A stretch of 64,000 bases of DNA, from the NCBI GenBank assembly GCA_020284085.1, contig JACEVL010000129.1, positions 424,501 through 488,500 of the forward strand, written 5' to 3'. The notes under the pieces were generated by a model. The model searched no databases. It was not told where the DNA came from and saw only the letters and a program-made list of their open reading frames with translations. The stretch comes from Aporrectodea caliginosa. Lineage: Eukaryota > Annelida > Clitellata > Crassiclitellata > Lumbricidae. Positions 1-10,657 of this stretch are shown piece after piece. The position numbers and the translations under genes are program-made. Numbering within the stretch: the stretch's first letter is position 1; each line of letters opens with the position of its first letter.

Positions 1-204
1 AACACTATCTCATAGACACAAACATTATCTTCCGGTTTTAGGTTCTTCGTGGATTTCGACCGATTCTCTCTGGACAGACTGGGCGTTTTGGATCGTTGTT
101 TTGCTCCATCGATTTATTTCATTTGCATTATGAGAACGGACTCATAGAAGTTTCGAGATTAGATCATGTTATCATAGTATTTGATGTTTTTTATTTTTTT
201 TTAT

Positions 205-512
205 TGTCACCCACCCACCATCATCAGGTTCCTCTATCTATCACCCTCAGGCTGTCCAGTCAAAGCTAAAGTCTCCCTCCTCAAGAATTCCTTCCCTGAC
301 TCATCTGATCAACCGATTTCCAATCTTCATCGACCTAAACCAAACCGCCTCTGCCGACCCTCTACCTCTTCTCTGTGGTCTGTCTGGCAACCGGACTTGG
401 ATCTCCATTTGACCACTCTGTGGACAACCCTTTTGACTCGACGCAGCGCTCTTGAATAAGCTGCTGCCCTGAGCCTAGCTTTCAAGTGGCTCTTTCTAAA
501 TTTTGAGTTTAC
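205..512 (+). mobile_element. LINE 3' end relic, (GATTAC)-tail family
   Basis: Decayed reverse-transcriptase C-terminus (SGCPVKAKVSLLKNSF) followed by the recurrent tail GAATAAGCTG...TTTACG. The same block lies at 21255-21565 and 48000-48335. Confidence 0.55.
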
Positions 513-601
513 GAATACGATAGGGATACAACGAAAGAGACAGAGATAGACAGACATAGAGACAGAGACAAAAGGGTTCCTCTTTTAACGTTAGGACCTA
601 C

Positions 602-728
602 TTGAGAGGATCAGTGGCATTTCTCTTCGCTTCTTCTTGCTTCGGTAGCGTCTGCCAACCAAAAGTCAGCCTCCAGTCAAAGTTAACGATCCAGGTCGAA
701 CCACCTCGCTTGTAATTCCAGACACCAG
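602..728 (-). CDS. copy 1 exon 6
   Basis: 127 nt. The acceptor AG lies at 729-730 and the donor reads AA|GTAGGT. It encodes [20 protein letters not shown] and onwards, the counterpart of the family's RGGFxWxLHFxW segment, ending in DPLK. Entry phase 1, exit phase 2. This is the last copy 1 exon inside the window. Confidence 0.88.
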
Positions 729-1750
729 CTACAACGACGACACGAGATACACGGTAATATAATGTTACTTAATGTAAAGTAATGCACGGTGATGTAATGT
801 GCAACTGGACTGATCTTCTGAATATTAATCTGATTATACGGCCTGGGTTTTGGTGCCTGATGTCTTGTGCAGTAGGTATTGGAGCTATAGAAGTTACAAT
901 TTAATAATAGAAGTATAATGTGATGTCATTTCAGGGAGCAGATAAATAAATAAAAATAAATAAAAATGTTTTCATCGGATATAATTCCACCTCTTATAAG
1001 ACGCGTAGGCTTCAATTGCGTATTGTTACAGGTATGAGCGTAAATCTTTCGGTAATATGGGTTTGTCAAGGATAACATGCACAAAGTTAGAAACATGTAA
1101 ATGGAACCTAAGTTTCCAGTGGTATAGCTTGAGTTTATTATAAGTTTCGCTTAATTTTCGTGGATGTTGTGCCTATGCTTAGCTCGTGTATAATCAATCA
1201 GACATACCGGTACTTGATTTATCCATCCAATCGAACATGCTCTGAACCAACGTTGTTCTGTTTTTCTTTATCTCGAATAGCAGCGGCTCCAGCCTACAGT
1301 AAAACAAACATAAAAGTGAGGTTACAGGTACAATAATTACAGTTCTCATGCACTTGCTCAGTTTCTTTAGCACATTGGGAAACTACGAGCTCAGTAATTG
1401 AACGCGAAGGGCATTAATCGCTTACGCAGTTTAATCAAGGGAAGAATGGAAGAGAAAAAGACCAAAGGAAGACCTCCAAAGATGCTACTGGATTGGATGA
1501 TGAAAGATGGTTGCAGCAAGCTAAACGAGCAGGTTAAACATTTGCGACATTGGATGTACGAACCTTTCTAAAGGAAGTGAACCGGAAGAAGAAGAAGAAG
1601 AAGAAGAAGAAGAAGAAGAAGAAGAAGAAGAAGAAGAAGAAGAAGAAGAAGAAGAAGAAGAAGAAGAAGAAGAAGAAGAAGAAGAAGAAGAAGAAGAAGA
1701 AGAAGAAGAAGAAGAAGAAGAAGAAGAAGAAGAAGAAGAAGAAGAAGAAG

Positions 1751-1781
<31 letters not shown>

Positions 1782-4700
1782 GACGACGACGACGAAGAAG
1801 GAAGAAGAAGAAAGAAGAAGAAGAAGAAGAGGAAGAGGAAGAGGAAGAGGAAGAGGAAGAGGAAGAGAAGAGAAGAGGAAGAGAGAGAAGAGGAAGAGGA
1901 AGAGGAAGAGGAAGAGGAAGAGGAAGAGGAAGAGGAAGAGGAAGAGGAAGAGGAAGAGGAAGAGGAAGAGGAAGAGGAAGAGGAAGAGGAAGAGGAAGAG
2001 GAAGAGGAAGAGGAAGAGGAAGAGGAAGAGGAAGAGGAAGAGGAAGAGGAAGAGGAAGAGGAAGAGGAAGAGGAAGAGGAAGAGGAAGAGGAAGAGGAAG
2101 AGGAAGAGGAAGAGGAAGAGGAAGAGGAAGAGGAAGAGGAAGAGGAAGAGGAGAAGGAGAAGAGAGAAGGAGAAGGAGAAGAGAAGGAGAAGGAGAAGGA
2201 AGGAAGGAAGGAAGGGAAAAGGAAGGAAGAAGGGGAAGGGGAAGGGAAAGGAAGGGGAAGGAAGGGAAGGGAAGGGAAGGGGAAGGGAAGGGAAGGGAAG
2301 GGGAAGAGGAAGGAAGAGGAAGAGGAAGAGGAAGAGGAAGAGGAAGAGGAAGAGGAAGAGGAAGAGGAAGAGGAAGAGGAAGAGGAAGAGGAAGAGGAAG
2401 AGGAAGAGGAAGAGGAGAGGGAGAGGGAGAGGGAGAGGGAGAGGGAGAGGGAGAGGGAGAGAGGGAGAGGGAGAGGGAGAGGGAGAGGGAGAGGGAGAGG
2501 AGAGGAGAGGGAGAGGGAGAGGGAGAGGGAGAGAGAGAGGGAGAGGAGAAGGAGAAGGAGAAGGAGAAGGAGAAGGAGAAGGAGAAGGAAGAAGAAGAAG
2601 AAGAAGAAGAAGAAGAAGAAGAAGAAGAAGAAGAAGAAGAAGAAGAAGAAGCAACAGAGGGCCAAAAGCAATGAATGTTAAGCTAATCTATATTATTCCT
2701 TCCGGCTTGAATTAGTCCCTCCCAGCGGAGGGGTCAGCCACCAAAGCTAAGCTAGTCAAATCGGATTTCAACCTGGGGCATTATGCTGACGGGGTCACCA
2801 GATTAAACTAGATTGGAGATTAGCTAAGCTAGTCTAATCTAGTTACTTATGTGGCGCCTTCATAATAATGTCCAGGTCGAAATCCGATAGAGCAGAGAAA
2901 GGAGAAGCAGGCTATGGTGGAATACAATTTGAATGAGACGAGTCCTGGGATTAAACCTGAGGGACATAAAAGATTCGATAGAGCGATCAGAATTGGGCCT
3001 TGAATTGTAAACCTTCGGACGAGCGAGCGAGCGAGCGAGAAGTCCCGAGAGCCCAACTCCGTTCTTGTCGGACCACATGGGAGCATCGAATCCACTGGCG
3101 GCGCTATGCCATTGGTCGCGGTCGGTCATTTTGATCTGCCTATTTTACACTTGTGGGGCGCGGTGGTGTAGAGGTATGTTCGGTGCCTTGCAGCCTGAGG
3201 GTTGCGGGTTCGAATCAACCTCAAGCCGCCGCGTATACGGACCCTGGGCAAGTCCTTCACTCGCAATTGCTCATGCGCTTCGGCGTGAAACTCCGATTCA
3301 GTGTTCGCGCTGTAGTCGGGAGCGCCTCTGAGTAGAAATCTTGAAGGGGCGCTATAACAAGTGATCATACATACATACATACATACATACATACATACAT
3401 ACATACATACATACATACATACATACATACATACATACATACATACATGCATACATACATACTTGACCTGCCTCGTGACCTGCCTACTTACAACCTACTG
3501 CTGTGTAAAATTCTTTGGTGATCATGGAACAGAAATAATATGTCGTCTAGTTAAGATTACATATAGGCCTACTATATTATAGCATAGTATATGTAGTTAA
3601 GATGCAATTCTTTGCGACCATTTCAAAATCTACCTTAGGCCTCGCAAAACACTTTCCAAGCTGTAGGCTGCCTGCAAGGTAGATTTTTAAATGGATTCTT
3701 TGCTCAGAAAATTGATTCTCAGCCCAATTATGGCCTATCCACGTGCAAGCCCTCTAGTGTGCATATCGACCGATACCTATGCTAATCACCTTTTGTTCGC
3801 TCTTTGACATGGCACGTCAATGAACTGCAGACAGTTACTGGAACTGATTTCAAAGATAGATGGCATATCAATGCAACTATATTGGGTCAGTCGATTAACC
3901 GCTGCGAAGACGATTCTTTTATGTGCTAGCCCGGTATTTGAATATCTGAAATAAGCCACCACCTTCAGGAAGCGAACTGCGATCCGCACGCTCTCCTATA
4001 CAAGGGCAAGTTGATAGAATGAAGTACACCGCAAAGGCGATAGTAGTTAGGCTTAAGGTGATGACGACGAAACGATCAATCAATCAATCAATCAACTTAT
4101 TGTTCCCAACGATAAGAGACAACATAACAAACATAAACAATTAAACACAACTCTATCATAGTTTAAAAGGTACAACATGTTTGAGTAATGAAGAAGATAA
4201 ATGATCAAAGAAAAATATAACCAATTGAACAGTAGGTCAACATGAGTTACAAAATAAGCTAACAAAGTAAGGTGATGTGGGAGCAATAGGCACCCCAAAG
4301 GGACGAGTCCCGCTAAGAGGGGGCCTAAGATGATACAGCAGAATAATTAAAAAAGATGACGGAGGTTATTGATAATCAGAATAAGGGGAACACTGACTTG
4401 TGTAATTAGAGGCGGTAAATAATAAGAAAAAAGGTATACAATAATTATAATGAATATAAGCTTAACTAAAAACTAAAGACTATAATACATGCTCCAGTGT
4501 GTTTGCTCGTAGCAAGCGCTTAAACCAGGGGAGGGTGTTGCAGGTACGGATACTTGAAGGTAGGTTGTTCCAGAGTAGAGGGCCTTGATACTTGATGGAT
4601 AGTTTACGGGTGTTTGTTCTTACGAGTATTAGTTTGTAGTCCTGTTTACTTCTTGTATGGGTGGTAAATTGGATTGGGAGAAAGTAATCAATGAATGCAG

Positions 4701-7700
4701 GTGGTAAAAGTTTATTATGGCATTTATACATAAACTCACAAGTCTGAGTGAACGTTATTTGTGTAATAGTTAGGAGTTTAAGCTCTTGAAATAAAGGTTG
4801 TGTGTGTGAGTTTACAGGAGATTTGGTTATAATTCGTAGTGCTTTTTTTGTGCTATTTTTAATTTGTTTAGGTGGGTGGAGTAGGTGGAGGTCCATATAA
4901 GATTACAATAGGTGAAATATGGATAAATGAGTGTATAGTATAGGTTGATCAGTATCTGAGACGGTAGCAAATAAGATATACGGTTAAGGATGCCAATACA
5001 TTTTGTTATTTTTTTATTAATTTCATCAATATGTATGTTCCATTTTAGATGTTGATCCATATGGACACCAAGGAATTTAGATGTGTTTACTTGAGGGATG
5101 TTTACTCCATCTACAGAAATGTTTATCGTGCTGGGTGGTATTTGCTTTTATTAGATCTGAATAATATAAAGTTGGTCTTGGTGAGATTAAGCGATAATTT
5201 GTTAGCCTTAAACCAGTCAGTTGTTGCCTTTAATTCTTGGTTAGCAAGTTCGAATAACTGGTCATAAGAGGCATGAGACAAGAAAACATTAGTATCATCT
5301 GCAAATAGGATGTAGTGTAAAAGAGTGGATGAGTTAGGTAGGTCATTTATGTATACCTTAAAAAAAGAAGGGGACCAAGAATAGAACACTGGGGCACCTC
5401 AAAGTTAATAGGTAAAAAGTTAGATAGAACATGATTACAAGAGACTTGTTGTTGTCGAGATGTCAAGTAGCTTTTAAACCAGTTTAAGGCAGTACTCCTA
5501 ATTCCATAGTGCTCAAGTTTATTCAAGAGAATCTTATGATCGACCGTGTCAAAGGCCTTTGCTAGGTCTAAAAAGATACCTATGGAATATTCGTTGTTGC
5601 CCATAGCAGCAGAAATTTTATCTTGAATGTCAATTAGGGACATAGATGTTGAGTGAGCTGGTTGGAAACCGTGTTGTAGGGGGTACAGGATATTCTTTTG
5701 CTTAATGTAGGAGAATAGACGGTCATAGAGTACTTTTTCATAAAATTTGGAGAAAAAAGGTAGTATAGAGATGGGTCTGTAATTGGCTAATTCAGATTTA
5801 CTTCCTTGTTTATAGATTGGTAGGACTCTGGCCATCTTAATTTCTAGTGGTACCATTCCTTCACTCAATGAGCAGTTTATAACTTCAGCAAGTGTATCAG
5901 CCAGGAGGTCCATGACTTGAGACGTTATATAGGGATCAATATCATCACAGCCTGAGCTGTGAGTAGATTTGAGAGTTTTGTTTATGTTGATTAGTTCAAG
6001 CGGATTAGTAGGTAAGAGAACAAAAGAGTTGACAGAGGAGGTGATGACGACGAAACGATATTCAATATTTCCACCTCTGCTGTGTATGCTTGAAAGTAGG
6101 CCTAAGTAAGATAATATATCAGCAGAGAAAAGTTAACATCTGCGGCGTATACCCACGTGCTTGTCTGTCTGCAAGTGACATAGGCCTACATTTCAGTATA
6201 TGGCATAGTCCTTAAAATCATTTATTTAGAGTATTTAGATATCCACACTGCAGTGGTTTCTTCAGAGTGTAGCCCTCGTACACATTTATCTATTATCGTA
6301 GTCGTAAGCTCCAAACTTCTAAAGCGCCTCTCGAAAGCCAAGCGCAGGGCACCAGCTTATTCACGACCGCTGTGTCGAGTCAGAGGGGTTGACAAAGGGG
6401 TTGTCAGAAGGGGGTCAGAAGAGGGCCAAGTCAGGTTGCCAGATGGTCAGAGGGGGAAGAGTATGACTGCCAGTGTAATCTTTGTATGTCATGTAAGGCA
6501 CTCCACATTGTTGATGTAGATCGCTAGCTACGAATAGAGCTATATAAATTGCAGTTATTACGCTTACAGTTTCATCGTGTACAATTAAACGATTATTCGC
6601 TTGTGAGCTGCAAATAGAGGTTGACGCAGTTTGGATTAAATCAGACTAGATTAGAATAAACAAGAAACATTTTCAGCTAAACTTAAGATGCACCTATTAA
6701 GAACTGTTAGAGATCTCGATTCCAGAGCCTTTAATCGAGGCGCTATATAAGTGTGTTCGGACATATGTATAGGCCTATATACGAAGACTACTTACTTACT
6801 CTAATAACGTGTAGCTCTACTATTGAATATGTTTTATTTTAATTGGGCCAATCAATGAAGTTATTTTCTTCAATTAAAATACAAGAGCACTAACTGTACC
6901 ATCCTGGCTGGACTTCCGAGTGACTGTCCATGAATATGATAACTTCTCCCTTCGAAAGTCGTGCGCCCTTCAGTCGCGACTGAATAAGACCGACGTTCTC
7001 TGAATTCCGGAAGAGTTTCACTCGTTTCGAGAACACTGTTCTGAGGTAGATTTCCAGAACCTTGCCGAGGTCATCTGTAAACATCAGAGTGTAATTGTAA
7101 TTATAATCTCAAATTAGTTGGAAACCTTTTTATATATAGACTATTTCTGATCTTCATTCATGTAATGCAATGTGGCAAAAGCACCGTGGAAAGGTAGATT
7201 GATTGATTGATTGACTAGGCTATAGACCAGAATAGGCCTACATCTAATCTAGTCTACTATAATATGATTTAATGCAAACTAGCAGACTATATTCTAATCT
7301 AGCAGATGAACAGCATCGGCCTGTTGTACCCTTTTTGCTGCAGTCATCAATGACGATGATGTCATGTAGTAACTGGCAAGGGGTTCGTTGGATGATTGAA
7401 TGGATCGTGTGAAGCAGAGAGGAAATCGTTTCAGTATCATGGAATGTAATGATGACTGACGCTCGAGGCAGATCCTCAATCGGACCGTAGCTCAACTCAG
7501 CGCACCTGCAATCACCAATGTATAGCATGTCTAACTAGACATATAATGTATAGTTAGAATTTCCAGAACAACCAGCGCTTTTTGGATACAAAGGAATGCT
7601 AATACTGGCTTACATTAGGCTACACGAGCTAACATTATCATTAATTAACTAAACAGACATTATATTTGGCCTACGCGGAACTTGTCCATTAAGAAAATTA

Positions 7701-8521
7701 GGACAAGTCACACCTGTGGGCGGCTACAGTGAATGACTTAAGAATTAAGAAGTACTTTCAACCAAAATTAATTCGCAACTTTCTAAGTTTGTCAGATAGT
7801 CAGGATTTCATAACAGGCGTTGTGTCACCGATGAGTGACCAAAGGCCAACGTTAAATGGGTCACATAAATAAACAAATATTTAGCTGCAGTTTCTACAGT
7901 ATTATCAATGGACTCATTAGTTAATTATTGGAAAGCCAATTTACATACAGTCGTAACGTGTCCAACGTTTCGGGCCAAGGTGACTGGACGATTGTTTTGT
8001 TACTCGTTGAGATCATTTCCACCGTTTGACTTGCCATCGGTTGGCATCCACCAACTTTTCCAACGTCATCGGTAGCTAGAGGTCTCGTGAAGACACCATC
8101 TCTGAACAACTGCGCACCACGTACGTTACCTAACAGACATCATCAGCGGGCCATTATCGGACAATCCTAATAAACTGCGGCTGCGATCATCAAAGTCCGC
8201 AGATGTAGTTGTAGATGTGGGCGCGGTGGTGTAGGGGTATGTTCGGTGCCTTGCAGCCGGAGGGTTGCGGGTTCGAATCTAACTCAAGCCGCCGCGTAGG
8301 GACCCTGGGCAAGTCCTTCACTCGCAATTGCTCATGCGCTGGAGCGCCTCTGAGTAGAAACCTTGATGGGGTGCTATGACAAGAGCCCATACATACATAC
8401 GTAGTTGTGCCTGTAACTAAGACTTTAATTGGCTATCGGGTCTTTCGGGTCACTGGCCCACGTACCTGGAACAGTCGCTCAGCTGAATCGCTGAGCGGTA
8501 TCTTTATAAATGTTCGATTAC

Positions 8522-8561
<40 letters not shown>

Positions 8562-10657
8562 CCTGCACCTAGGGCAAAAGCCAGCATTTTCGCTGACAGT
8601 TGACAGTGTAAACACTGTAAAGCATCCTAGAATTAGCTTGCCACTGGGTCGGGAGTGCCTCTGAGTAGGGCTCTTGAAGGGGCGCTATATAAATTTTGAT
8701 CGATTGATGGCATATTTTCTAATGATATGCGGATCACACAATATTTGCAACAAATTAATTCCACTGTCCTGCCTAACATGACATGCATATTGCATAACAT
8801 GGCAAGGATTTAAAGAGGTTCAGAAGACGAGTAGTCTGTGTAAGAACCACTGCAACCTCATGCTACTGCTCCGAAGGTTCCCAAAAGAAGCCATGCATAG
8901 ACGCCCCAATGCAATGTAATGCCCTCGTGCCCATGAATTCAAACTGCCACGCAAAGACGACAAGAATTTTATTTCAAGAATGTTTATAGAGTCTAAGCGA
9001 ATTTCTCTGTGACGCCATAAGCCAGTGGTCACCAACGTTTTTTCGGTGACGAGCCGTATTGCCAGGTTTACTTACTTTTGGGAGCCGCCATGCTTTGAGG
9101 AGGACAACAAATAGTAGTGGCTAGCACCATAGGCCACTAACGTTAATAATAATAATTAAAAAAATTATCATCATATTATATGTATAAGGAAATAAACAAT
9201 TCTTCATAAATGCGATCCCTGAGCTGTACAGTTCAGTTACCAAATGAGTAACTTGCAACTTAAAATTCAGTTGAAAATATGGTTGATTAAGATGCCCTGT
9301 AATGTCACTTAAAAACGCCATGTCCAGCCTTTTTTCTCTCAAAAATTTTTCAATGCATGGCAATAGTGAAAAGAAACTATACAAAACCTTCCTTCGCTCA
9401 GTCATTTCACATCACTATGAAGAATACGGTCTTGGTCCATGGACCATTTCCTCAAGAAGAAGATGAAATTGTCTGTGATTTAGCGCTCTTGCCCGCATGA
9501 AGTTCTCGATTTTTCATAATGACATTCATCACTGAGTCTAGTTGTAATTTTTCTCACATAAAGACCCCTGATGGATGATGCAGTGAAATGAAATTGTTTT
9601 TCCAAAATCAGTATCTTATACCTATTATTGAAATAATAAGTGGTTTTTAATCACTTATGACTCCTATCTAACTCTGAAAGACTGGACCGACAGACAAAAC
9701 AATTACATCATAGAATTTTGAGCTCAAGCAACTTGGAAACATTCCATTTTTATAGCATGATTAATTCTGTCATATAGAAATGTCATTTTCTGGAAAGCTC
9801 TGGAGAGCCGCCACAGAACTTTTAGAGAGCCGCATGCGGCTCGCGAGCCGCGGGTTGGTGACCACTGCCATAAGCCAACTCTGTTTACTCCATTTTTTTT
9901 ATATTATTATCATTCTAGTTTGTAACCTTTCTGCAACTATGAGCTTGGGTGCGGTGTGTCATCCTTGAGTTTCAATTAACAATAAACGAATATTGTATTG
10001 TATTTGAACACTTGTTATAGCGCCCCTACCAGATTGCCCATTCAGAGGCGCTCCCGACTACTGCGCGGACGCTGAATCGGAGTTTCACGCCGAAACGCAT
10101 GAGCAATTGCGAGTGAAGGACTTGCCCAGGGTCCCTACGCGGCGGCTTTGAGGTGGATTCGAACCCGCAACCCTCCAGCTGCAAGGCACCGAACATACCC
10201 CTATACCACCACGCCCCAGTTGTATTGTGTTGTGTTGTATTGTATTGTATTGTACTCCACGTTTATATTGCGACCGAGCCACCCGCAGTAAAGATCCGAG
10301 AAATTAATCTCTGATAAACCGACCGACCCGGAATCGAACCCGGGCCGCCGGCGTGGCGAGCGGGCTACCAACCCACTCGGCCACTCAGGATCTCTCTCTC
10401 TATATATATAATTTTATATATATATATAATTTTAAGTCGCAGCCACATCGCCTCACAAAATATAACTCATGAACACCAGCTCAGTTGAGGGTCTTATCGC
10501 TTAAGTACTGCATTGAATTGAAATTGTTTGCTGCACCTGTTTGCAGATTGGCACTTGGATCGGAAAATGAATGCAACGTGAAGAAGATGGTTGCTGTGAT
10601 GACCAACCAGACCACGATTCCACAGCCAATACGTCGCCTTCTCCGTACGCCAACCAT
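602..10657 (-). CDS. GalNAc-transferase-like gene, copy 1 (exons 1-6; 3' part outside window)
   Basis: Predicted Golgi type II membrane enzyme of the polypeptide GalNAc-transferase family (GT27), which transfers GalNAc from UDP-GalNAc to Ser/Thr. Coding join on the minus strand: 10657-10537, 8129-7949, 7505-7330, 7074-6900, 1293-1214, 728-602 (860 nt, no stop). The six exons carry the membrane anchor, stem, the start of the GT-A fold ([22 protein letters not shown]), the [16 protein letters not shown] segment and the DSH metal motif. The remaining catalytic and lectin exons should lie left of position 1. Each junction has GT-AG ends and compatible phase. Exon sequences are close to copies 2 and 3, while the introns differ by large insertions. 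Family assignment is by recognised motifs; acceptor specificity cannot be told. Confidence 0.88.
1214..1293 (-). CDS. copy 1 exon 5 (80 nt)
   Basis: A short exon found by phase and by conservation in all three copies. After acceptor CTGTAG it encodes [20 protein letters not shown] followed by DWMDKS. LEPLL directly follows the W of exon 4, as in typical GalNAc-Ts (GWLEPLL). The usual PxIDxI stretch is replaced by QSMFDWMDKS. The donor is AA|GTACC here; a GTATGT six bases further on is an alternative that would break the phase. Confidence 0.85.
1438..1582 (+). mobile_element. RTE-like LINE C-terminal relic
   Basis: It translates to KTKGRPPKMLLDWMMKDG, resembling the KxRGRQRxxxxDxMxxDG end of RTE-type LINE ORFs. 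It is shared with unit 2 at 23276-23430, so it predates duplication. Confidence 0.6.
1584..2651. repeat. Purine tract of about 1.07 kb, (GAA)n, (GGAAGA)n, (GGGAGA)n
   Basis: (GAA) repeats to 1780, a short CGA interruption at 1781-1793, then about 858 nt with only A and G. Long homopurine-homopyrimidine mirror repeats can form triplex DNA. The unit 2 counterpart is a few bases (near 23431-23446). Poly-residue open frames here are artefacts. Confidence 0.95.
2700..3150. repeat. intronic block shared by units 1 and 2
   Basis: Matches 23470-23930, including a motif AGTCTAATCTAG repeated several times. It contains short open frames with no recognisable domain; probably an old unidentified repeat. 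Confidence 0.5.
3155..3462 (+). mobile_element. SINE family 1 copy with expanded (CATA)n tail
   Basis: tRNA-derived head with A box TGGTGTAGAGG and B box GGTTCGAATCA, a body ending GCGCCTCTGAGTAG...GGGGCGCTATAACAAGTG, then about 97 nt of (CATA)n. Target ACTTG is repeated on both sides; unit 2 has the empty site near 23921-23930. Confidence 0.85.
4056..4076. repeat. 21-bp target-site duplication, left copy
   Basis: The sequence beginning AGGTGATGACG is identical to 6039-6059 and flanks the LINE between them. The uninterrupted site in unit 2 is near 27381-27411. Confidence 0.9.
4077..6038 (-). mobile_element. CR1/Jockey-type LINE, 5'-truncated, frameshifted
   Basis: Non-LTR reverse transcriptase relic on the minus strand. 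From 5913 to 4480 it reads ANYRPISILPFFSKFYEKVL, FLDLAKAFDTVDHKILLNKL, LLFADDTNVFLSH (catalytic FADD), then a C-terminal domain ending LLWNNLPSSIR. Frame breaks lie near 5390-5350, 5120-5060 and 4900-4830, so it is dead. It ends in a (GATT)n tail (CAAT on plus at 4077-4094). No endonuclease domain remains. The clade label is by eye. Confidence 0.88.
6039..6059. repeat. 21-bp target-site duplication, right copy
   Basis: Right-hand copy of the 4056-4076 duplication. The flanking sequence then continues as in unit 2 (ATTCAATATTTC). Confidence 0.9.
6295..6400 (-). mobile_element. (GATTAC)-tail family LINE 3' end
   Basis: The reverse complement reads CACGACCGC/GTCGTGAATAAGCTGGTGCCC...AAGTTTGGAGCTTACGAC. 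The same insertion is in unit 2 (27680-27785), so it is pre-duplication. Confidence 0.6.
6900..7074 (-). CDS. copy 1 exon 4 (DSH motif)
   Basis: 175 nt, acceptor TTTACAG, donor GGATG|GTACAG. It encodes [12 protein letters not shown], then [20 protein letters not shown]. The DSH corresponds to the DXH Mn2+/UDP motif of the family. The exon ends inside the Trp codon that precedes LEPLL of exon 5. Confidence 0.9.
7330..7505 (-). CDS. copy 1 exon 3 (start of catalytic domain)
   Basis: 176 nt, acceptor ATTGCAG, donor AAGG|GTACAA. It encodes [40 protein letters not shown] and VIDDCSKK: the nucleotide-binding first half of the GT-A fold. FHDTETI replaces the usual FHNEAW with one extra residue, so the Glu is kept and the Trp becomes Ile. 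Confidence 0.9.
7949..8129 (-). CDS. copy 1 exon 2 (stem region)
   Basis: 181 nt, acceptor CTGTTAG, donor CT|GTATGT. It encodes NVRGAQLFRDGVFTRPLATD and onwards to WPETLDTLR. This is lumenal stem leading into the catalytic domain, with a potential N-glycosylation site (NKT). Confidence 0.85.
8219..8400 (+). mobile_element. SINE family 1 copy, internally deleted
   Basis: A box TGGTGTAGGGG, B box GGTTCGAATCT, short (CATA) tail. Flanked by GTAGTTGT at 8205-8212 and 8401-8408 (8-bp target duplication). About 40 nt of the body is missing. Confidence 0.85.
8526..8557. repeat. (TA)n microsatellite
   Basis: About 16 TA units, preceded by a partial retroposon-like sequence ending TTTATAAATG. Confidence 0.9.
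8648..8706 (+). mobile_element. L2-like LINE 3' end fragment
   Basis: It reads GGTCGGGAGTGCCTCTGAGT...TTGAAGGGGCGCTATATAAA with a short GATTGATGG tail; same 3' consensus as the fragment at 39131. Confidence 0.6.
8818..8930. repeat. dispersed repeat shared with unit 2
   Basis: GTTCAGAAGACGAGTAGTCTG...AATGTAATG resembles 31309-31412. Probably a retroposon end with an AATGTAATG tail. Confidence 0.45.
9023..9867 (-). mobile_element. hAT-type DNA transposon, 845 bp, defective
   Basis: Terminal inverted repeats CAGTGGTCACCAAC at both ends, the inner GAGCCG/GCGAGCCG also mirrored. The 8-bp target duplication CCATAAGC lies at 9015-9022 and 9868-9875. Inside on the minus strand (9405-9121) is a transposase relic with DMAFLSDITGHLNQ, typical of the hAT-Charlie-related transposase C-terminal half. 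Too short to be autonomous. Confidence 0.92.
10008..10217 (-). mobile_element. SINE family 1 copy (minus), inside a (TATTG)n tract
   Basis: The reverse complement has the TGGTGTAGGGG A box, GGTTCGAATCC B box and the GGGGCGCTATAACAAGTG end. It interrupts TATTG repeats seen on both sides (9990-10006 and 10219-10252). Confidence 0.85.
10262..10393 (-). mobile_element. tRNA-Ser/Leu-like SINE head
   Basis: The reverse complement reads GAGTGGCCGAGTGGGTTGG...CCGGGTTCGATTCCGGG: an A/B-box pair and a perfect T arm, but no pairing acceptor stem. More likely a SINE or tRNA relic than a tRNA gene. Confidence 0.6.
10537..10657 (-). CDS. copy 1 exon 1 (signal anchor)
   Basis: 121 coding nt from ATG to donor ACAG|GTGCAG. 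It starts [20 protein letters not shown]: a basic cytosolic stub of five Arg, then one hydrophobic membrane span, typical of a type II Golgi enzyme. An acceptor-like CTAGTGCAG lies about 16 nt upstream of the ATG, so a non-coding 5' exon probably exists further right. Confidence 0.85.

Noticed and set aside
1521..2715. Open frames of 311-377 codons (poly-Leu/Ser, Arg/Lys, Glu/Gly) in the purine tract
   Set aside because: Triplet and hexamer repeats lack stop codons in most frames; no unique protein sequence.
2847..3129. Minus-strand frame conserved in units 1 and 2 (GPTRTELGSRDFSLARSLVR)
   Set aside because: Conservation also covers non-coding flanks and frames shift between copies; treated as an old repeat.
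3786..3989. Candidate for missing exon 5 of copy 1 (KRIVFAAVNRLTQYSCIDMP)
   Set aside because: Frame not conserved in unit 3 and phases do not fit; the true exon 5 is at 1214-1293.
10300..10391. tRNA gene (Ser/Leu-like, minus)
   Set aside because: T arm is perfect but the acceptor stem does not pair; likely SINE head.
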